DNA of 64,000 bases from PALSA-1006 sp964532405. Its GTDB lineage: Bacteria; Pseudomonadota; Gammaproteobacteria; Burkholderiales; Gallionellaceae. The stretch is taken from the NCBI GenBank assembly GCA_964532405.1, contig CAZHIC010000002.1, positions 62,001-126,000 on the forward strand. The letters run 5' to 3'. Made by a program: the position numbers and the translations under genes. Under the pieces are notes generated by a model. It was given only the letters and a program-made list of their open reading frames with translations. It had not been told where the DNA came from and did not search any database. Positions 59,030 to 64,000 of the stretch are shown in pieces. How positions within the stretch are numbered: the stretch's first letter is position 1; each line of letters opens with the position of its first letter.

Positions 59030-61240
59030 TTACACCTCCCCCGAAAGTTCAACTTCATCAGTCGATGCGCGCGCTGCGATTTTCTTACCCGCCTGGCTAC
59101 CGCCCACCGCGCCTTCATCTTTGACAATCAACACACGTTTGCCGGTTTTGCTGATTTTTACGCGCGTCTCATTCATAGCCAGCTCCCCCGTGTCCTTATC
59201 GACGACTTGATCGAGAATGCCGAATGCGTTGACGCCGACATCCTTGGCCCAGCGTCCCAGCGCCGTATGACCATTGCCCAGAGGAATAGAAACCGCATCG
59301 GGATGGATGCCGGGGAACAGATAGGCCTGCACCTTGACCGAACCGCTGCGCGAAGCCACTTCGACAATATCCCCCTCGACGATGCCCAGCTTGGCCGCCG
59401 TCTTGGGATGCAACTCCACCCAAGAATCCCACACGATGGTGGTCAACGGGTCGGGGGACTCTTGCAGCCAAGGCTGATTGGCATGACGGCCATCGCGCAG
59501 GTTCGCCGTTACCGCCGGAATCAAGTGCAAGGGATAGGTGCTGTCTTCGTCTGCCGGGGGTGGCAGAAGCAATCCGGCGGCAGAGGCTTTTGCCGACAGC
59601 ATTCCGTTAGACGCGGGCAGCTTGAGCAAACCTTTGCTCAGCGTCTCGCCCCAGAAAGTATCATCGTCCGCACCTGCGCCACCCAACGCGGATTTGTTTT
59701 TCACCACGGCACTGCGCAGATAGGAGTAGAAGTCCTCGTAATCCTTGTATTCGCTGGCGCGACGTTGCTTGAGCAAAGCCAACAAAATATCGCCCACGCC
59801 GCGAGTCTCCGCATGCAGCCTTTCCATCAACGGCTGCAAGATATTCAGTTGCGCATCTTCAGCCAAATATTCCGGCACGGAAGTACCCCAGTCTTCCAAA
59901 GCGGAATCCAGCGGCAGCACCAAATCCGCCTCCAGCGCGGTCTCATCCAAATATTGGGCGAACGCAATTTTGAACGACACCTTTTTCAGATTGTCATTGA
60001 ACTTGAGAGCAGCAGGCGCAGTAAACACCGGATTCGCGCCATAACTGAACAGCACTTTCACTTTGCCGTTGGCCATGCTGTCGTTCAATGCCTGAACTGA
60101 AGAGCGATTGCCGGTGGCAACCGCCACTTGCGGGAACGGTACATTCGCAGACGCCTCGATCGTTTTGCCGACGTTGCCCAGCACGCGGTTCAACAGCGCG
60201 ATAGCCGCCGCATTTTGCGAGCCGTGTGCGTAGCCTTCTGCCGCACCACCCGCGATTGCCAGGCTTGGCGTACGCTCTTTCAGCAGCGCTGCCAGTTTGT
60301 TGATCTGCTCGACCGACACACCCGTGTCTTTATTCACGCGCTCGGCGTTATACGCCTGGCTAACAGCAGCGACATCGGCAGGCAACATCAGACCCGCCAC
60401 GCCCAACGCATTGATGATACCCAGCGCCAAAATACCTTCCGTTCCGGGACGAATCGCGATCCAGCGATCCGCATTCGCGCCAGTCAGCGTCATCTTGGGC
60501 TCGATCTGCACCAGCACACCGCGCCCGCCGTTCCCGGCCTTGCGGAACTGCGCATACTGCTGGGAGAAATGCACCGGAGAAACCCAAGCGCCGAGGAAAT
60601 CCGCACCGAAAGAAACGACCACTTGCGCCTTATCCAAACGCAAACGCGGCATTTCCACGCCGTAGGCTTTCTTGTTTGCCGCGCGTACTACCGACGGCGC
60701 GACAGCGTCGTAAACATAGTGATTTTTGGAGCCAAGTGCTTCCTGATAATTTTTCAGCAGCACTTTGACATGACCGCTTACCGCGCCGGTCAGGAACGCA
60801 ACTTCATCGCCTTTCACGCCGCCGAGCTTTTCGTTAATCAAGCCCAGCGCTTTATCCCAAGTGATCGCCTCACCCTTGTCGCCGTTACGCAGCAAAGGCT
60901 CGCGCACGCGATCCGGGTTGTAATGCGCTTGCACGCCAGCCTGCCCCAAGCCGCACAACTTGCCGCGGTTAATGGCCGAGCTGGCATTGCCTTCAAGCTT
61001 CAACACACGACCTTCGCGCACGCGACCGGTAATGCTGCAACCCGCATCGCATTGCGCGCAGGTCGAATTGAAATACACAGCGATGCCCGGCAGCGCATAT
61101 TCGGGCGGCTCCACGTAAGAGGTGACTGTCTCAACACCATCTTGCACCGAGGTATTACCACAGCCGCTCAATGCGGCGGCAGCGCCGCCCCATCCCAGCA
61201 CCTTCAGAAAATCTCGTCGATTAAAACCGTTTTCAATCAT
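59030..61240 (-). CDS. actB1: Alternative complex III molybdopterin-oxidoreductase-like subunit, ActB N-terminal part
   Basis: About 736 residues. The N-terminus has a Tat and lipoprotein-type signal (FNRRDFLKVLGWGGAAAALSGCG). The body resembles molybdopterin oxidoreductases (CAQCDAGCSITGRVREGRVLKLEGN, GEAITWDKALGLINEKL, SFGADFLGAWVSP, FSYGANPVFTAP, LPLDSALEDWGTSVPEYL, GIVEGDIVEVASRSGSVKV). In the family this domain has lost the molybdenum cofactor. The ATG at 61240 has AGAGGG upstream; a GTG sits one codon earlier. It is followed at once by actB2 in the same frame. Confidence 0.93.
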   Translation of the reverse strand: MIENGFNRRDFLKVLGWGGAAAALSGCGNTSVQDGVETVTSYVEPPEYALPGIAVYFNSTCAQCDAGCSITGRVREGRVLKLEGNASSAINRGKLCGLGQAGVQAHYNPDRVREPLLRNGDKGEAITWDKALGLINEKLGGVKGDEVAFLTGAVSGHVKVLLKNYQEALGSKNHYVYDAVAPSVVRAANKKAYGVEMPRLRLDKAQVVVSFGADFLGAWVSPVHFSQQYAQFRKAGNGGRGVLVQIEPKMTLTGANADRWIAIRPGTEGILALGIINALGVAGLMLPADVAAVSQAYNAERVNKDTGVSVEQINKLAALLKERTPSLAIAGGAAEGYAHGSQNAAAIALLNRVLGNVGKTIEASANVPFPQVAVATGNRSSVQALNDSMANGKVKVLFSYGANPVFTAPAALKFNDNLKKVSFKIAFAQYLDETALEADLVLPLDSALEDWGTSVPEYLAEDAQLNILQPLMERLHAETRGVGDILLALLKQRRASEYKDYEDFYSYLRSAVVKNKSALGGAGADDDTFWGETLSKGLLKLPASNGMLSAKASAAGLLLPPPADEDSTYPLHLIPAVTANLRDGRHANQPWLQESPDPLTTIVWDSWVELHPKTAAKLGIVEGDIVEVASRSGSVKVQAYLFPGIHPDAVSIPLGNGHTALGRWAKDVGVNAFGILDQVVDKDTGELAMNETRVKISKTGKRVLIVKDEGAVGGSQAGKKIAARASTDEVELSGEV

Positions 61241-61293
61241 CACTGAACCCTCTTGGAAATCTTGTTTTGCAAACTCGCGAATTCACGCGCCGG

Positions 61294-61932
61294 TTATTTG
61301 TGGCACTGCCAGCAATCGTTCGGACCATGCGTCGTCTTGGTAACTGCCGCATCCACCGGATGATCTTTTTCGTGGCAGCTTACGCACCACCCCATGGACA
61401 GCGGTTTTTGACGGCGCGCGACGGTCATCGTCTTCACGTCGCCGTGGCAATAACCGCATGCCTCTTGCACTGGCTTGTTCTGCGTGAAGACAAAACGCTG
61501 GATATGGCGCTCGTGGTTAAAGCGCACAAAGTCTGGCAAGTCATGCACTTTTTTCCACGGCACAGGCTTTTTCGCATCCCAGTATTCAAACAACTTCTGG
61601 ATACGCGGCGTCTCTCTCACCGAATTGATGGTTTGATGGCAACCGATACATTTTTGCAACGGCGGGATGGCCGCTACCGCACTGCGTCGGGCTCCCGTGT
61701 GGCAATACATACAGTTGATTTCCATCCCGCCTTTGGCCGGAACAGATGGATCGACCGCATCCGCCGGATTGTGCAGACCGGCATGGCGATCATGCGGGAA
61801 CTCAATGGGCTGTTCGACCTTTGGCCCCAAGTCATCCGCAGTGGTAATGGATGGCGGCGCATCGGCAGCATGGCTGCCTGCGTTCGCGAGTAGCCCGACA
61901 AGCAAAATAGATAAACTCAAGAAACGGTGCAT
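61294..61932 (-). CDS. actA: Alternative complex III pentaheme cytochrome c, ActA
   Basis: 212 residues with a signal peptide (LSLSILLVGLLANAGSHA) and five CXXCH heme sites: CMYCH, CIGCH, CGYCH, CVSCH and CWQCH. In the enzyme it accepts electrons from the iron-sulfur subunit on the periplasmic side. ATG at 61932 is chosen because GGGGGAGCC lies upstream; the frame is open 21 bases further. It is the first gene of the operon. The space of about 220 bp upstream (61954-62174) holds no gene and should contain the operon promoter, though I cannot point to a clear box. Confidence 0.94.
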   Translation of the reverse strand: MHRFLSLSILLVGLLANAGSHAADAPPSITTADDLGPKVEQPIEFPHDRHAGLHNPADAVDPSVPAKGGMEINCMYCHTGARRSAVAAIPPLQKCIGCHQTINSVRETPRIQKLFEYWDAKKPVPWKKVHDLPDFVRFNHERHIQRFVFTQNKPVQEACGYCHGDVKTMTVARRQKPLSMGWCVSCHEKDHPVDAAVTKTTHGPNDCWQCHK

Positions 61933-62174
61933 CGTATGTGGCTCCCCCAACAAAACAATAGACTGCCGACCCGGTTACTGTCGGCATTGCATTCCTACGG
62001 GTGAAACGGATTATTTGAATTACGCGGTGCAGTCGCTTTATTTTTTTAATTCCACTAGCCTGAAAATTAACCAGCGCGACAACACAAACCGAATAATGTC
62101 TAAATTGAAAAACAATGTCAACACTACTTCAGCAATTAAACAAGGCTATGTTCGCAAATAGCAGTAGGTTTTCT

Positions 62175-62768
62175 TAAAATGCCGAGTGTCACGGGTTGTT
62201 TCCAGTTGGTTTGATAGGTTTTGCCGAGTCAGCCAAGAACTTTTGTGCCTTGTTGCGCCCTTTAGCCGCCTGCATCCAGCGATGCCATCCAAGGTAATTT
62301 GGCAGATACTTTGTGGCAACGCCATGAAACTTGTATTCAACCCAGTCCTTTAGTCGGTGATCATAAGCATTCGCATTGTTAATGTGATTTGGACTTAGCT
62401 GCTTGTTCTTTGGATTCGCCGGTACGGCGCGTACTTCAACCCCTTGCTTGCTGCACGATAGGCCGTTGCGCCATCCGCAATCAATACGGAATCCCCTGAA
62501 ATCTTTGGGGCGATGGCAGCACCGCAGTCAACGTTGCCCCGTCAGATCTATTTCTGGCTACCGATACAGGTATCTGCTCACCCGACAATCCCCGCTTCTT
62601 GGCTGGCGTGCCCCTCTTTTTTGCCTTTCTAGGCAAGTCGTTACGCTTTCCTTTAAACGACTCAAGAAAGTCAGTCTCATCCGCCCCCACCATTCCTTCC
62701 AGTAAAGACTTCCCGCAAGATATGCAGCGAAAGCACTTGCGACCCTTCTTACTCCCATAGTGCTGGCA
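62175..62768 (-). pseudogene. IS1595-family transposase remnant
   Basis: Minus-strand fragments of an ISXO2-like transposase: GRKCFRCISCGKSLLEG (zinc ribbon end), ADETDFLESFKGKRNDLPRK, AKKRGLSGEQIPVSVARNRS in one frame, then after frame changes a C-terminal part (INNANAYDHRLKDWVEYKFH, GVATKYLPNYLGWHRW) ending at a TGA near 62194. The reading frame is broken between 62400 and 62480 and the N-terminus is missing. It differs from the intact-length IS at 10576-11684. Confidence 0.82.
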
Positions 62769-63129
62769 TAATGGGCGCACAGGTTTGGGTCAGCGGCGGC
62801 GCACGTCGCCGATACGCCCAAAGCGCGCCTCGCCCTGGAACATCGGGGGCCAGCCCGCACGGCACCCAGTCTTTGCGGGTTTCCGCGAGTGTTTCGGGGC
62901 GTTTTTTTAAACGCTTCCCGCGCGGCAGGATCGCTTTGCGCCGGTTGCGCGACTGGCATACCCATTCGCCGAACATGCCGATGGCTTGACCTGTCTGCGC
63001 TAGATTCAAGCCCTATTGAAGAGGCGGAGCAACTGCCTGAGCCTGCCGCAGTTGTTCAAGCGTTTTCGCGGCAGCAACGACTATCAGCGCATCATCTAAA
63101 ACTGCTTGCCCGCTCGCCGGCCGCGACAT
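62769..63129 (-). pseudogene. IS630-family transposase remnant fused to the IS1595 remnant
   Basis: From ATG at 63129 the minus strand reads an IS630-like N-terminal helix-turn-helix (KTLEQLRQAQAVAPPLQ, then a TAG at 63013-63015, then GLNLAQTGQAIGMFGEWVCQ). Closer to 62769, in another frame, comes the IS630 core MFQGEARFGRIGDVRRR, a stop, and PKPVRPLCQ. Right after this the IS1595 zinc-ribbon sequence begins. So a deletion inside an IS630 copy was joined to a second element. Between 63130 and 63211 I see nothing recognisable. Confidence 0.7.
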
Positions 63130-63211
63130 GCCGAACCTCCCGTCAAATTTCAGACAGAGAGGGGTGTTGCGCTATTGATGGAGAAATTGAATCAGACACT
63201 GGCAGTGTTCT

Positions 63212-63835
63212 TTAGTGAGCGAGATTTATGCGCAACTGATCCAGCGAAACGGTTGTGCTTGTTCCTTTATCGCGCAGCGTTTTATTTGCGAGACTGAGTT
63301 CCGTCCCGTGGTTGGATAGGAGATCAAGCAGGGGCGTCGTGGCTTCGTCGAGCAGCTCGCCCGGATGGGAATTGAGGCGGAGCAAGAAATGTTTGCGTTG
63401 AGGATAAAGCGCAGTCCAGCGCCAGGCCAGAAAACGCTCATTGCTTTTGTAACCGGTATGCTGCAATTTGTCGTGCAAGGCGACGATCTCCGGCAAATTC
63501 TTTGTACTTTCCGTCGGAGAGGTATTCCATCCGAGGCCAAAATAAATGCGTATTTCGCCCCCAATGACTTGTTGTTCCATCATGGGTTGCAAATATGAAC
63601 TCTGCTCGTTTGCCGGTTGAAAATGCAGCCCTACATACCAATCAGGCGTGTTGCGATCTTCGGTTAAAGCGATGCGCCAATCCGTTATTTGATCGGCGAG
63701 GCGCGCGCAGGATTCGCGCCAGAATGCGTTATTCATGCGCTGGCGGATGCTGTTCACCTGTTCGGCGACGCTGAGTGCCAAAGGAAGATTTTCCGGCAGA
63801 GAGAAAAAATCAAGTACGGCTTGTTCTTCATTCAT
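63212..63835 (-). CDS. Unrecognised protein
   Basis: 207 residues with no signal peptide or membrane segment. It is glutamate- and leucine-rich with a predicted mixed fold, e.g. NNAFWRESCARLADQITDWRIALTEDRN-like sequence, DWYVGLHFQPAN, IYFGLGWNTSP and LRWRWTALYP-like FLAWRWTALYPQRKHFLL. The composition and codon use look like a normal gene, and a PD-(D/E)XK-type or methyltransferase pattern is not visible. Neighbours are IS debris on one side and the window end on the other, so context gives no hint. The 165 bases to its right hold no gene I can support. Confidence 0.6.
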   Translation of the reverse strand: MNEEQAVLDFFSLPENLPLALSVAEQVNSIRQRMNNAFWRESCARLADQITDWRIALTEDRNTPDWYVGLHFQPANEQSSYLQPMMEQQVIGGEIRIYFGLGWNTSPTESTKNLPEIVALHDKLQHTGYKSNERFLAWRWTALYPQRKHFLLRLNSHPGELLDEATTPLLDLLSNHGTELSLANKTLRDKGTSTTVSLDQLRINLAH

Positions 63836-64000
63836 GGTGAGTATTCCGATCCGGGGTCAATGCGCGATAGTTTAACAAAAGACAGGACGGAGCGACGCGG
63901 ACGTAATCAACCCAAAATCCGCGATTGAAATTGAAGCAGCATCCCTGCATACATGCCAGCCTTGAGTGCCAAACAGCACGACCCGCACGTTAAGGCGTAT

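Noticed and set aside
60128..61246. Open frame of 372 codons opposite actB1
   Set aside because: Antisense shadow of a conserved gene; no domain pattern.
63212..63835. Hypothesis that the last gene belongs to the IS remnants
   Set aside because: Its sequence shows no transposase motif and the frame is intact, unlike the adjacent debris.

Overview
The window looks like a draft or metagenome-assembled chromosome segment of a betaproteobacterium, most plausibly a Gallionellaceae-like or related Nitrosomonadales lineage. The reasons are the Acidithiobacillus-type glutamate-cysteine ligase, a complete alternative complex III operon sitting directly upstream of sspA-sspB, a beta/gamma-type rpoH after ftsEX, and a PTS phosphorelay with no sugar permease. 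This placement is inference from gene content; there is no rRNA in the window. A 10-base N gap at 29069-29078 marks a scaffold join.

Region 1 (1-22.9 kb) is a nucleotide-sugar and surface-glycan island, almost all on the minus strand. It has genes for GDP-fucose (manC, gmd, fcl), UDP-glucuronate and UDP-xylose (ugd, and a partial uxs at the left edge), a lipid-linked-glycan type ABC flippase, and a full legionaminic-acid-type nonulosonate pathway through GDP-linked intermediates (legB, legC, legH, legI, legG, ptmE, ptmF-like, legF, ptmA-like). Inside it sits a WbpG/PseA-like amidotransferase with its own HisH and HisF, the combination that makes acetamidino sugars. An ORF6N-domain gene is nested between legI and legG and has been split by an IS1595-family element with a perfect 8-bp target duplication.

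Region 2 (22.9-26.5 kb) is a small accessory patch. It has palindromic repeats, a DUF4143-type ATPase, and two tandem nucleotidyltransferase/HEPN toxin-antitoxin pairs.

Region 3 (26.5-53.7 kb) is core chromosome: LPS core genes waaC and waaA; tolC; an isoaspartyl-methyltransferase-like gene; a run of six overlapping genes (gshA, apbE, a small membrane protein, EIIA, HPr, EI); a cation/proton antiporter; an RnfH-like protein; rhlE; mutM; a pentapeptide-repeat protein; a GGDEF-hemerythrin fusion; ferredoxin; coaD; rsmD; two M16 peptidase subunits; ftsY; a second diguanylate cyclase; ftsEX; and rpoH with a CIRCE operator. Several palindromic repeat families are scattered here. Some copies lie inside coding sequences (gmd, waaC, and apbE twice) without breaking the reading frame.

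Region 4 (53.7-62 kb, minus strand) is actA-actB1-actB2-actC-actD-actE-actF-sspA-sspB. In it a quinol-oxidising alternative complex III occupies the place where other proteobacteria carry petABC. Region 5 (62-64 kb) holds fused remnants of IS1595- and IS630-type elements and one unrecognised gene.
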